Shown here piece after piece: positions 18,583 through 27,316 of a stretch of 64,000 nt of DNA; within the stretch, counting starts at the first letter, position 1; every line of letters begins with the position of its first letter. The notes beneath the pieces were generated by a model. It made no database searches. It had not been told where the DNA came from and saw nothing but the letters and a program-made list of their open reading frames with translations. The stretch covers positions 950,555 to 1,014,554 of the forward strand of contig JAXMOE010000001.1 of assembly GCA_034670025.1 (NCBI GenBank), in the 5' to 3' direction. The stretch is from PGYR01 sp034670025 (lineage in GTDB: Bacteria; Bacteroidota; Ignavibacteria; Kapaibacteriales; UBA2268). The position numbers and the translations under genes were made by a program.

Positions 18583-18810
18583 ATGCCTACTTATGTTTAT
18601 ATATGTGACGCCACTGGCGAAGAGTTTGAATACATTCAAGGCATCAACTCCGACCCATTAGAATTTTGGCCCGAAGACGTAGAAGGTTTCGACCCAGCTA
18701 AGCCAAAAAAAATTCGTAGAAAAATTGGTACAGGAATTGGAGTTATGCTCAAAGGTACTGGCTTTTACGAAACTGACTATGTGAAGAAATCTGGTGGTAG
18801 CGACGACTAA
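18583..18810 (+). CDS. FmdB-like small protein lacking zinc-ribbon cysteines
   Basis: 75 residues. The start MPTYVYICDATGEEFEYIQGI and the end GVMLKGTGFYETDYVKKS match the FmdB family of putative regulatory proteins on both sides. Normal FmdB proteins carry CxxC pairs forming a zinc ribbon. Here only C8 remains; the partner is replaced in CDATG and the second pair is replaced by a lysine/arginine-rich stretch (KPKKIRRKIG). The flanking conserved parts are intact, so this looks like a divergent but real member and not a decayed gene. Function of the family is unproven. Confidence 0.82.
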   Translation: MPTYVYICDATGEEFEYIQGINSDPLEFWPEDVEGFDPAKPKKIRRKIGTGIGVMLKGTGFYETDYVKKSGGSDD

Positions 18811-18816
18811 TAGTTG

Positions 18817-19902
18817 TTACCTTCCAGCTAACAATTCCTTTCTGATTGATAGAAACAAATCTACCAAGAGCAAGTCAGGAGTTACATTCCTATTGACTCT
18901 TACTATTGCGTTCTCAATCTGCTCAAACACTTTTGGGAAATCTATACTATCATAGTAATTAACAAATTTCTTGATTGATTCCACTTCACTTCTATTTACT
19001 ATTAGCTTTTCTTCGCCATAATGCAAGTGCATAGCATCTTGTAGCCATTTTTGTAATAGCTTCAGGGTATTGATTATTAAGTTCTTATCCCTTTGTTTTG
19101 TCAACTGCTCTACCCTTTCCATTAACAATGAGCGATAACCAGACCTTTGCAGCGAAGCCCTAAGCAAATCAACGGAAGTGTTAACTATGCCAATCAAGTC
19201 TTCATCTACAAACTGAATCGCTTTACTAATTGACCCTTGTGCAAATGAAGTGATTATTGCTTTCTTTTCTTTATCTATCTCCGTGTAATGATCGTCAAGA
19301 TATTCCTCAATTCCATCATTCGTAAGTGGTGTAAACTTTATTTTTTGTGAACGAGACAAAATAGTTTGAAGCATAGAATTTATATTCTCAGCAATCAAAA
19401 TTATTGTCGTGTTTGGGTTGGGCTCTTCCAATGTTTTTAGGAATGAATTAGCCGCCGCATTGTTCATTGTGTCTGCACCCGATACAATTACGAATCTTCT
19501 TCCACCACTAGTCGAAGCCGATAGTTTTCGCTTTAGTATTCTTATAGAATCTACTCTAATTTGGTTAGCATTAGGAATTTCTACTTGATGGTAAGCGTTT
19601 TTCTGCTTTTTTTGCAATTCAATTCTTATATGCTCAACAACATCATTGGGATAATTGTCATAAATATTTTCACTTTTCTTAACAGATTTGTTTGCAGGTA
19701 ATTTGTGTAAATAAGTAATATTCTCAGAATTTAGCCACTTGCCCTCGTCCAAACCGTTTACCATAGCCGCAAACTTTATCGCTACTGCTTCCTTCCCAAC
19801 CCCACTCGGGCCATAAAACAGATAAGTAGATGCAATAGAATTAGTAGTGTGTGCGTTTTGTAGCAAAGTTAGAATTTTATGATTTCCATAAAGCTTTATC
19901 AT
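18817..19902 (-). CDS. holB: DNA polymerase III delta-prime subunit
   Basis: Clamp-loader component. The AAA fold shows P-loop-like GPSGVGKE at 31-38, the SGADTMNNAAANSFLKTLEEP sensor/box segment around 141-161, and SRSQ in place of the usual SRC motif. The 361-residue protein has no cysteine at all, so the zinc-binding module of typical delta-prime and DnaX proteins is absent; the region after the P-loop is filled by a lysine-rich linker. It converges on the FmdB-like gene with a six-base gap and diverges from the E1 gene. Confidence 0.88.
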   Translation of the reverse strand: MIKLYGNHKILTLLQNAHTTNSIASTYLFYGPSGVGKEAVAIKFAAMVNGLDEGKWLNSENITYLHKLPANKSVKKSENIYDNYPNDVVEHIRIELQKKQKNAYHQVEIPNANQIRVDSIRILKRKLSASTSGGRRFVIVSGADTMNNAAANSFLKTLEEPNPNTTIILIAENINSMLQTILSRSQKIKFTPLTNDGIEEYLDDHYTEIDKEKKAIITSFAQGSISKAIQFVDEDLIGIVNTSVDLLRASLQRSGYRSLLMERVEQLTKQRDKNLIINTLKLLQKWLQDAMHLHYGEEKLIVNRSEVESIKKFVNYYDSIDFPKVFEQIENAIVRVNRNVTPDLLLVDLFLSIRKELLAGR

Positions 19903-19936
19903 AGTCTTGAAAAGTTGTTTTTTAAATGAGTTGATA

Positions 19937-19959
19937 AAATTGTAAATTGTAAAATTGTA
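19937..19959. repeat. Three overlapping AAATTGTA direct repeats
   Basis: AAATTGTA occurs at 19937-19944, 19944-19951 and 19952-19959, in the divergent gap between holB and the E1 gene. The 7-8 base spacing is too short for one face of the helix. It may be promoter-region low complexity or a protein-binding patch. Confidence 0.5.
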
Positions 19960-20006
19960 TATAACAACAATAAGAAAAATATTAATTAAAATTTGGTGAG
20001 TAAGGT

Positions 20007-22118
20007 ATGGCGGCTAAAAAAAATAGCACATCTAAGGCTTCGGTCAAGAAAAAAAGCACTAAATCAAAAGCTAAAAGTTCAAACAAAAGTAAAGTAGCAG
20101 TTCACAGAGAACTGAATTTAGACAAACAACACTTGTTGGGTGCGTTGCGTAATATGATTACGGCAAGATCAACTGACAATATCCACTTAGGATTTGTGAA
20201 GCAAGGGAAATCTTTCTTCCACATAGGTGTAAGTGGTCACGAATGTATCCAAACAGCGATTGGTCTCCGTATGAGAGAAGACGATTGGGGTTGGACTTAC
20301 TACCGTGATATGGCTATCACTTATGCAAAAGGAATGACTATGAAAGAATACTTCCTACTTGCATTTGCAAAAAAAGATTGTCCTGCAACTGGTGGTCGCC
20401 AGATGCCTGGTCACTTTGGTAATCCAAGACTAAATTTCCCAACTCAGTCATCACCAACAGGTACTCAGTTCCTGAATGCCACTGGTAATGCGTTGGCTCT
20501 AAAGAAAGAAGGTGGTGATCAGTTTGTTTATGTTGCATCTGGTGAAGGCACAACTTCACAAGGTGAGTTCTACGAAGCTGTAAACTGGGCTAACAGAGCT
20601 AAGTTACCTGTTCTTTTCTGTATTCAAGATAACAAATACGCTATCTCAGTAAGAAAGAAAGACCAAACAATGGGTGGCGATATATCCGATGCTTTTGGTA
20701 AATACGAGAACTTGAAGAAAATTAGAGTTGACGGAACTGATTACTTTGAATCTGTGAAAGCTGCAGAGGAAGCAATAGAGTGGATGAGGTCGGGCAAAGG
20801 TCCTGCAATGATTCACGCTGATGTTGTTAGACTACTTTCTCACTCATCTTCTGATGACCAAAGAAAGTATCGTGATATGGACGATTTGGAAAAAGAAGCA
20901 CAAGATAAAGATTGTATCAAAATTCTTTCTGACTACTTAGTGAAAAACAGAGTAGCTACGAGAAAAGAAATTGACCAAATGCAAGATGACGTTAAGCAAG
21001 AGCTTCGTGATGCTGCTGATTGGGCTTTGGAACAAGAAGATCCAGTAGCTGAAGATTCTACAAAAGAGAACTTTGCTGACGAAAGCACTCACGATTTACC
21101 TTATGCTGAAAGCGAGCCAGAAGGTGAAAAAGAGGCTGTATTGGTAGATGCTATCAATCACGCACTACACGAAGAGATGGAAAGAAACGAGAAAATGGTC
21201 GTTTACGGTGAAGACGTAGAAGACGGCAAAGGTGGTGTATTCACTGCTACTCGTGGATTAAGTGACAAATTTGGAACTGAAAGAGTATTCAACTCTCCAC
21301 TTGCAGAAGCATCAATCGTTGGTACTGCTGTTGGTATGGCAGTAAAAGGATGGAAGCCAGTAATCGAAATTCAATTCGGTGACTATATTTGGCCGGCATT
21401 CATGCAATACAAAAATGAAGTTGGAGCTATGAGATTCCGTTCTAACGGAGGTTTCTCAGCAGCTGTAGTAACTCGTGTTGCAGTTGGTGGTTATATTCAC
21501 GGTGGTTTGTGTCACTCACAAAACATTGAGTCTATATTCTCTCACATTCCTGGTATTCTAATTGCTTATCCTTCTAACGCAGCAGATGCTAAAGGACTAT
21601 TGAAAACAGCATGCCGTTTGCAAGATCCAGTTATCTTCTGTGAGCACAAAGGTATGTACAGATTACCGTTCGCAAAAACTGTTGAACCAGATGAGGATTA
21701 CTTACTTCCATTTGGTAAAGCGAGAATAGTAAAAGAAGGTAATGACGCAACTGTAATCACTTACGGTATGGGTGTAAAAGATACAGTAAACGCCGTTAAG
21801 AGAATAGAAAAAGAGACAGACAAAACTATTGAGATAATTGACCTTAGAACTATTGTTCCTTGGGACAAAGATGCAGTTTGTGAGTCAGTTAAGAAAACTA
21901 ACAGAGCATTAGTAGTACACGAAGACACAATGACTACTAGTATTTCAGGAAACGTAATATCAGCAATATCTGATGAGTGTTTCGAATACTTAGATGCACC
22001 TGTTAAGAAATTAACTGGTAAAGACTCACACATTCCTTATCACCCTAACTACGAGATGGATGTACTTCCGACGGAAGCTAAGGTCTATGATAAGATTATG
22101 GAATTAATCAATTATTAA
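20007..22118 (+). CDS. Fused 2-oxoacid dehydrogenase E1 alpha-beta subunit
   Basis: Thiamine-diphosphate E1 component that decarboxylates pyruvate or a branched-chain 2-oxoacid and passes the acyl group to a lipoyl E2. The 703 residues join the two normally separate subunits. Residues 1-33 are a lysine/serine-rich tail. The alpha half (about 40-345) has YYRDMA and the ThDP motif starting GEG at 179-181 and ending near N209. The beta half (about 375-703) has VVYGEDVEDGKGGVF, FNSPLAEASIVG and the IHGGLCHSQNIES region. The fusion is common in Bacteroidetes relatives; pyruvate versus branched-chain substrate cannot be settled. No E2 or E3 gene is in the window. A terminator follows. Confidence 0.93.
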   Translation: MAAKKNSTSKASVKKKSTKSKAKSSNKSKVAVHRELNLDKQHLLGALRNMITARSTDNIHLGFVKQGKSFFHIGVSGHECIQTAIGLRMREDDWGWTYYRDMAITYAKGMTMKEYFLLAFAKKDCPATGGRQMPGHFGNPRLNFPTQSSPTGTQFLNATGNALALKKEGGDQFVYVASGEGTTSQGEFYEAVNWANRAKLPVLFCIQDNKYAISVRKKDQTMGGDISDAFGKYENLKKIRVDGTDYFESVKAAEEAIEWMRSGKGPAMIHADVVRLLSHSSSDDQRKYRDMDDLEKEAQDKDCIKILSDYLVKNRVATRKEIDQMQDDVKQELRDAADWALEQEDPVAEDSTKENFADESTHDLPYAESEPEGEKEAVLVDAINHALHEEMERNEKMVVYGEDVEDGKGGVFTATRGLSDKFGTERVFNSPLAEASIVGTAVGMAVKGWKPVIEIQFGDYIWPAFMQYKNEVGAMRFRSNGGFSAAVVTRVAVGGYIHGGLCHSQNIESIFSHIPGILIAYPSNAADAKGLLKTACRLQDPVIFCEHKGMYRLPFAKTVEPDEDYLLPFGKARIVKEGNDATVITYGMGVKDTVNAVKRIEKETDKTIEIIDLRTIVPWDKDAVCESVKKTNRALVVHEDTMTTSISGNVISAISDECFEYLDAPVKKLTGKDSHIPYHPNYEMDVLPTEAKVYDKIMELINY

Positions 22119-22145
22119 TAAATTGATTAAAGTTTTATATTTTAC

Positions 22146-22179
22146 AAAAGACTGCTCAAAATGGGCAGTCTTTTTTTTT
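22146..22179 (+). terminator. Intrinsic terminator after the E1 gene
   Basis: Arms AAAAGACTGC (22146-22155) and GCAGTC plus T run (22165-22179) around a nine-base loop, followed by nine or more T. It begins 28 bases after the E1 stop codon. Confidence 0.93.
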
Positions 22180-22196
22180 ATGAATTTGGTCCATAC

Positions 22197-22226
22197 AAAA
22201 AAACTCGACCACACAGCCGAGTTTTT
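22197..22226 (-). terminator. Intrinsic terminator after purM
   Basis: On the minus strand the stem CTCG/CGAG is extended by A/T pairs on both sides (AAAAACTCG and CGAGTTTTT), with a ten-base loop. It lies 33 bases beyond the purM stop, back to back with the plus-strand terminator at 22146-22179. Confidence 0.8.
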
Positions 22227-22258
22227 AAAAATATAAAATCTATGGTTAGATTGTAGAG

Positions 22259-23248
22259 CTATGAAATCTTACCAATAACTAATGGTTCATCAGATTTACA
22301 AGCATCCATAATCTTATCAACATTCTCTTCCTTCGCAATTAATATCATACCAATACCCAAGTTAAATGCCTTACGCATTTCTTCATCAGAAATATTGCCC
22401 TCTTGTTGAATCAATTTGAATATAGGAAGCTGCTCCCATGAGTTCCAATCGATATCTAAGTTCATTCCTTCTGGCAAAATTCTGGAAGTATTACCAACTA
22501 TACCACCACCCGTTATGTGAGAAATCCCTGTTAGCACTTGAGACTCGATTAATGGTTTAACATTGTTCAAATAAGATTTGTGAACGTGAAGTAGTGCTTC
22601 ACCTACTGTCTCACCCAAACTCTCAGGGCTATCATTTACATCATACTTAGGGAATAACACCTTACGAGCTAAAGAATAGCCATTAGTGTGTAGTCCAGAA
22701 GACTTCAATCCTATTAGAACATCGCCTTTCTTAATATTAGACCCATTTATTATGTGCTTTTTGTCAACTACACCAACTATAGTACCAGACATATCATATT
22801 CGCCCTCGTTATAAAATCCAGGCATTTCGGCAGTCTCGCCACCAATTAGCACACAGTTGTTTTCCTTACAAGCAACAGCAAATCCTTTAATCACATCAGC
22901 AGCAACGCTGGGAACTAACTTTCCAGTTGCAAAGTAATCTAAGAAAAATAATGGAACCGCACCACCTGCCAAAATATCATTTGTGCAGTGGTTAACCAAG
23001 CATTGCCCAACAGTATCATGCTTATCTGACATAAAAGCAACCTTGAGCTTAGTACCAACACCATCAGTAGAAGAAACTAAAACTGGGTGCTCATAATCTG
23101 GAAATTTTGCATCATAGAATCCACCGAATAGACCCACGTCTGATAGCACATTCTTGTTCATTGTTTGCTTTATATAAGGTTTGATACTATCAACAGTCTT
23201 TTCCCCTGCTTCTATATCTACACCAGCTGATTTGTACGTTTCTGACAT
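22259..23248 (-). CDS. purM: Phosphoribosylformylglycinamidine cyclo-ligase PurM
   Basis: Fifth step of de novo purine synthesis, closing the imidazole ring to give AIR with ATP. The 329 residues include the start motif YKSAGVDIEAGEK, SSTDGVGTKLK, CVNDILAGGA-type VNHCTNDILAGGA, GGETAEMPGFY and GLHTNGYSLAR, all PurM hallmarks. The gene starts at ATG 23248, nine bases after the stop of the GT2 gene, so the two are probably co-transcribed although they are functionally unrelated. Confidence 0.97.
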   Translation of the reverse strand: MSETYKSAGVDIEAGEKTVDSIKPYIKQTMNKNVLSDVGLFGGFYDAKFPDYEHPVLVSSTDGVGTKLKVAFMSDKHDTVGQCLVNHCTNDILAGGAVPLFFLDYFATGKLVPSVAADVIKGFAVACKENNCVLIGGETAEMPGFYNEGEYDMSGTIVGVVDKKHIINGSNIKKGDVLIGLKSSGLHTNGYSLARKVLFPKYDVNDSPESLGETVGEALLHVHKSYLNNVKPLIESQVLTGISHITGGGIVGNTSRILPEGMNLDIDWNSWEQLPIFKLIQQEGNISDEEMRKAFNLGIGMILIAKEENVDKIMDACKSDEPLVIGKIS

Positions 23249-23257
23249 AATTATTAC

Positions 23258-23992
23258 CTATCTTATTGGTTTCCACTCTTTGGAATATGATTTCCCAAAA
23301 AAAAGAACAGAAACTGAATTTAAAAACCATTTTGTTAAAGTGTTAATATAACCTTCTTTTTTGAACCTTCTCGGAGATTCGTAAACTACAATATCATCAA
23401 TAAATTTGACTTTACCACTTTTCGCTAACCTATGATACAAATCAAAATCTTCACCTGCTACAATCTTATCTCTGTACCCACCAACTTTATTGAATGAGGA
23501 GGTCTTTATTATTTGGCACTCACCCCTACCCATTCCCATTCCTATTTGATTCAAAAACTTAAAATACTTATTCATACAGAAGTAGAAAGCAGAATCGAGC
23601 TTACCAGTTTCTTCTTTTATAGGCAAAACATTTGTAGCTATTGCATCAACATTCATTAGTTTTGGAGAACTATCCCATTTAAGTAAAAAATCAAAAATAG
23701 ACTCTATATTCTCTGGATAAGTGTCGGCATTAATAAAGAACAATATATCACCAGAAGCAACATCGGCACCTCTGTTTCTCCCTTCTGCTATTGTTTGTCG
23801 TCTTTCTTCTTTGTGTTGTACTAGTTTATCTACTGAACCATTAATCATAGTTATAGTCTGATCAGTACTTCCACCATCGCTAACTATGACTTCCAAACTG
23901 TATTTTTTTTTCAGTTCATCAGTGTATATAGCAAGAGTATCACTAATGATTTTCTCTTCATCATAAACAGGAATAATAACACTTATCTTTAT
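23258..23992 (-). CDS. Family 2 glycosyltransferase without a standard start codon
   Basis: GT-A fold transferase using a nucleotide sugar. Codons from 23992 read I-K-I-S-V-I-I-P-V-Y-D-E-E, the classic GT2 N-terminus, followed by VIVSDGGSTDQT, the FFINADT metal-binding motif and AGEDFDLYHR. The frame is open from 24025 to 23258, but between the stop at 24026-24028 and a TTG at 23896 there is no ATG, GTG or TTG; only ATA, ATT, ATC and one CTG could serve. A TTG start at 23896 would delete the first beta strand. The most natural alignment puts ATA at 23992 where an ATG is expected, giving 244 residues. Either an unusual start, a recent G-to-A change, or a sequence error. Confidence 0.75.
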   Translation of the reverse strand: MKISVIIPVYDEEKIISDTLAIYTDELKKKYSLEVIVSDGGSTDQTITMINGSVDKLVQHKEERRQTIAEGRNRGADVASGDILFFINADTYPENIESIFDFLLKWDSSPKLMNVDAIATNVLPIKEETGKLDSAFYFCMNKYFKFLNQIGMGMGRGECQIIKTSSFNKVGGYRDKIVAGEDFDLYHRLAKSGKVKFIDDIVVYESPRRFKKEGYINTLTKWFLNSVSVLFFGKSYSKEWKPIR

Positions 23993-24048
23993 TTTTTTAT
24001 CGATTTCTTGCTCTTGTAGTTTGAATCATTACAAAGTTATCAAATTAT

Positions 24049-25041
24049 CTAAAATTCTACGAATGGATATATCAACATAAACTTAGTTTCTTTACCAAAT
24101 TCGATTGCAGGTGCTGGCCATTTGACATAATTTAGTGATTGAATTATCCAATCAAAAGGTGGCCCCATCTCAGGTAATAGTTCTGGTAAATTATAATCCA
24201 AAGCCAATATAACTTTTCGTTCACCATGAACCAAATCGGTAGCTCTGTACGAATCGGAGCAATCAAAAGAAGGATCAAAAGGATCGCAAAGATTCCTAAC
24301 AGCATAACCTACAGACAATTGCAACCATTTTGGCCAGTATTTATTATAATCTTCAGGTAGCATATTATGTACATTCATAGACATCCATAAGGTATGTGAA
24401 CTATAATCATCTATAAAGGCAAAATGTGGTCTTCGTTGCCTCTCTCCGTGCCAATCAGCAGGAAAATAAGTAAATTTTGGAGTAAAGTTTTGTAAATATG
24501 GTACATAATGTTGTGCAAGAAAAAAACCTGCACCAAATGCATTCGCATACATGTCAGAAGGTGAAAACCCGAAGTTTTCGCCATAACCATCTAAAATTTC
24601 GACATAAGTTTGATATGTTAACCCTACCGCAGCACCCAATACATTAGATAATTCCCAATTAATACCAGTAGCTGCAAAAAAATCAGTATAAACATAAGAA
24701 ACAAAATATCCACCAAATACATGCCCTGCTTTGTCAGCATATAGTGCATATTCCCCATCTTCAATAATTTTAAATTCGGCTTGGTCTTTCCAAATAGTAT
24801 TAGACTGATATATGTGCTGTGAAACCATAAATGCAGTAGTCAATGTTGTCAATCCAACAAAATAACCTGTTTTAATATTTGTTTCTTCAAAAGGCAAATC
24901 CCCTGATAAAGAGTACCTCTGGGTACCAGCATATCTAAAATCAGACGAATCAATGAATAATTCTTCAGAAAATAAATTATTGACAGAGACTAATAAAGTT
25001 AAGATTATGAGTAGTTTTTTTGATTTTTTTACTATTTGCAC
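24049..25041 (-). CDS. DUF2279-like envelope protein
   Basis: 330 residues with a lysine-rich, signal-like N-terminus (membrane segment about 9-24) and the DKAGHVFGGYFVSYVYTDFF segment (about 103-122) followed by ILDGYGENFGFSPSDMYANAFGA, the pattern I associate with DUF2279, an uncharacterised Bacteroidetes family. Histidines and aspartates in DKAGH and FSPSD are candidates for a metal or catalytic site. The C-terminus ends IYPFVEF, suggesting membrane association. Start codon is GTG at 25041. It diverges from the rodZ-like gene and precedes the GT2 gene by 56 bases. Confidence 0.7.
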   Translation of the reverse strand: MQIVKKSKKLLIILTLLVSVNNLFSEELFIDSSDFRYAGTQRYSLSGDLPFEETNIKTGYFVGLTTLTTAFMVSQHIYQSNTIWKDQAEFKIIEDGEYALYADKAGHVFGGYFVSYVYTDFFAATGINWELSNVLGAAVGLTYQTYVEILDGYGENFGFSPSDMYANAFGAGFFLAQHYVPYLQNFTPKFTYFPADWHGERQRRPHFAFIDDYSSHTLWMSMNVHNMLPEDYNKYWPKWLQLSVGYAVRNLCDPFDPSFDCSDSYRATDLVHGERKVILALDYNLPELLPEMGPPFDWIIQSLNYVKWPAPAIEFGKETKFMLIYPFVEF

Positions 25042-25101
25042 TTTATTTTTGGCTTGATTATTGTTATATTGTAAATTAATATAAATTTATTAATATATCT
25101 A

Positions 25102-25902
25102 ATGCAAGAACACGTAAAGATACTAAAGGATACTAGAATAGCTAAAGGACTGGACATTTCTGAAGTTTCTAGGAAAACTGGAATAAGAGAAAGTGTCCTG
25201 TTTGAAATAGAATCTGGAACAATGCCTAGTCTTCCTACGGTATATTTGCGTTCATTTGTAAAGAAATATGCTGACTTTCTTGGCCTGTCAGAAGATTCAT
25301 ATTCCCATCTAATTAGTGAACTCAATTCACAATTAACCCAAGAGCAATTATACCACAAACCTATTGCCAAAGACGCTGCCACAAGTATAGACCCAAGTGA
25401 CCTCAAAGTATTAGATATAATCAAATCAGGTAATTATAAAAGCCTGTTGTCCGACAAACGATTAGTAACTTCTACTATGTACCTCGGAGCAGGATTAGTC
25501 ATAATACTAATCGTATATTTTGTATTCTTTTCAACTGATAATAGCAATTCTGATAATGCAATAGACGAGATTGCGGTTACGGATATTAAATCTGATGATG
25601 ATAAATCAGAAGATGAAAGCCTATTTGATTACTTTGAATCTGCTGGTGACAGTATTGTTTTAGAGGCATTTGCACTTGATAGTGCTTGGATGAGTATAAC
25701 AATAGACGGCAAAACAAACGAAGAAGTACTAATGAAACCCGGAATGAAAAAAATCTGGAAAGCTGCAGACCACTTTACCATTACATCTGGAAATGCTGGC
25801 GGAGTTAAATTAAAAAGAAATGGTGAAGAACTAGAACCATTGGGTGCCAGAGGCAATGTCGTTAATAATGTAAAAATAACTAAAGACGAAATTACCAAAT
25901 AA
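25102..25902 (+). CDS. RodZ-like HTH membrane protein
   Basis: N-terminal Cro-like helix-turn-helix (residues 1-70, with LKDTRIAKGLDISEVSRKTGI and the ESGTMPSLPTVYLRSFVKKYA block), a cytoplasmic linker, one membrane helix at about 131-153, an acidic periplasmic linker, then a C-terminal domain (about 185-266) resembling DUF4115. That order is the RodZ architecture; RodZ links MreB to the wall-elongation machinery. No mreB or rodA is in the window, so assignment rests on domains only. Ends two bases from the convergent kdsD-type gene. Confidence 0.85.
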   Translation: MQEHVKILKDTRIAKGLDISEVSRKTGIRESVLFEIESGTMPSLPTVYLRSFVKKYADFLGLSEDSYSHLISELNSQLTQEQLYHKPIAKDAATSIDPSDLKVLDIIKSGNYKSLLSDKRLVTSTMYLGAGLVIILIVYFVFFSTDNSNSDNAIDEIAVTDIKSDDDKSEDESLFDYFESAGDSIVLEAFALDSAWMSITIDGKTNEEVLMKPGMKKIWKAADHFTITSGNAGGVKLKRNGEELEPLGARGNVVNNVKITKDEITK

Positions 25903-25904
25903 TA

Positions 25905-26861
25905 CTATCTGCCACTTTTAATCAAATCATGGATTCTCACCAATCCAATCAATTTATTACTTGGATCAGTAACTGGTAAAACACTAATTTGACTTTTTCT
26001 GTTTTCCATAATCGAAAGTGCACGTCCAACTAATACATCTTCACCTATTGTAATAGGGTTGTCAGTCATAATATCCGATAATTTTATTTTTGAAATGATA
26101 TCATTGCTGCTCAACGCTCTTCTACAATCACCATCAGTTATTAATCCCATTAATGTACCACTATCAACAACACAAACACAACCTAAGGGCTTATTAGTCA
26201 TTGCCATCAGTGCTTGTTTGAAATCACTATCAATCTCTACAGTAGGAATAGCATCACCAATGTGCATTACATCTCTGACATAAGTATTCAGGTTTCGACC
26301 CAATTGACCCAAAGGATGATTATTTGCAAAATCAACTTCACTAAAATTATTCATTTTCATTATACAAGCAGCAATTGCATCTCCTAATGCCATAGTGGAA
26401 GTGGTACTTGTAGTTGGAGCAATTTCTATTGGGCAAGCTTCTTTTTCGACTGGTACGTAAAGGTGAACATCAGAATTAGTTGCCAAATTTGAATTTTGCT
26501 GAGAAGTAATAGCTATTATTTTTGTTCTTTTCTTCAGATAAGGCAAAAGTAAAACGAGTTCATCAGTCGAGCCACTTTTAGAAATAAGAATAGACAAATC
26601 CCCTTCAGAAACTATTCCAATATCACCGTGGAGTGCTTCCACAGGGTGCAAGAAAAGAGCAGGGATACCAACACTTGAAAAAGTAGCGGCTATTTTTTTA
26701 GCAACTATTCCTGATTTACCAACTCCAGTAATTATAACTTTTTTGGCACTCTTTATCTCTGCACAAGCATTAATAAAATTATCATCTAGTGAATTGGACA
26801 GATCAATAATAGAATCTGACTCTTCTTTGAGTACTCTTCTTGCTTCTTCTAATAAATTCAT
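25905..26861 (-). CDS. kdsD: KpsF/GutQ-family D-arabinose 5-phosphate isomerase
   Basis: Converts ribulose 5-phosphate to arabinose 5-phosphate, the first step to Kdo for lipopolysaccharide. A SIS domain at about 30-170 shows TGVGKSGIVAKKIAATFSS and FLHPVEALHGDIG, then SKSGSTDEL; a CBS pair occupies about 195-318. The 318 residues match the KdsD/KpsF size. With the lpx genes elsewhere in the window it supports a complete LPS route. The gene is likely co-transcribed after the HIT gene region, 30 bases apart on the same strand. Confidence 0.93.
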   Translation of the reverse strand: MNLLEEARRVLKEESDSIIDLSNSLDDNFINACAEIKSAKKVIITGVGKSGIVAKKIAATFSSVGIPALFLHPVEALHGDIGIVSEGDLSILISKSGSTDELVLLLPYLKKRTKIIAITSQQNSNLATNSDVHLYVPVEKEACPIEIAPTTSTTSTMALGDAIAACIMKMNNFSEVDFANNHPLGQLGRNLNTYVRDVMHIGDAIPTVEIDSDFKQALMAMTNKPLGCVCVVDSGTLMGLITDGDCRRALSSNDIISKIKLSDIMTDNPITIGEDVLVGRALSIMENRKSQISVLPVTDPSNKLIGLVRIHDLIKSGR

Positions 26862-26891
26862 ATTTTTTTATCTGCAAATTAGTAAATTATT

Positions 26892-27236
26892 CTAACCTGG
26901 AGGCCATGTCATTTTTCTACCACCCAATAAATGTAGGTGTATATGGTAAACTTCTTGCCCCCCATCGGCATTACAGTTGAACACTAATCTATACCCATCC
27001 TCGGCCAATCCCATTTCTTTAGCTATTAACTTCGCCCTTATAATAATATTACCAATTAAATTAGAATCTGATTCTTCAATATCATTAATTGTAGCAATTC
27101 TTTTTTTGGGAATAATAAGAATGTGAATTGGTGCTTGTGGGTTTATATCTTTGAATGCCAATATTTGATCGTCTTCGAATACTATATCGGCAGGAATTTC
27201 TTTTTCTATTATTTTATCAAATATAGTTTTACTCAT
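26892..27236 (-). CDS. HIT-family (HINT-like) nucleotide hydrolase
   Basis: 114 residues with the HIT signature HIHLHLLGG near the C-terminus and FKDINPQAPIHILIIPKK in the middle; the tail RKMTWPPG is typical of the HINT/PKCI-1 branch. Such enzymes cleave nucleoside phosphoramidates or aminoacyl-adenylates. Starts at ATG 27236 after a strong terminator, and lies 30 bases before the kdsD-type gene. Confidence 0.93.
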   Translation of the reverse strand: MSKTIFDKIIEKEIPADIVFEDDQILAFKDINPQAPIHILIIPKKRIATINDIEESDSNLIGNIIIRAKLIAKEMGLAEDGYRLVFNCNADGGQEVYHIHLHLLGGRKMTWPPG

Positions 27237-27266
27237 AATTATTTATCCTCGTTTTATTAATAAAAA

Positions 27267-27294
27267 AAGCCCTCGTTGATATCAACAAGGGCTT
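27267..27294 (-). terminator. Intrinsic terminator after the 1601-residue T9SS protein gene
   Basis: On the minus strand a near-perfect hairpin AAGCCCTTGTTGAT/ATCAACGAGGGCTT with one mismatch is followed directly by a T run. It is placed between the large gene (ends at 27317) and the HIT gene start, separating the two transcription units. Confidence 0.93.
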
Positions 27295-27316
27295 GAATTT
27301 TACAACTGTTAGTTAC

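Noticed and set aside
18814..18834. TTGTTA/TAACAA hairpin between the FmdB-like and holB genes
   Set aside because: Short, AT-rich and with no T run; too weak to call a terminator.
23258..23992. GT2 gene as a pseudogene
   Set aside because: The frame is intact with no internal stop or shift, and motifs are conserved; only the start codon is unusual.
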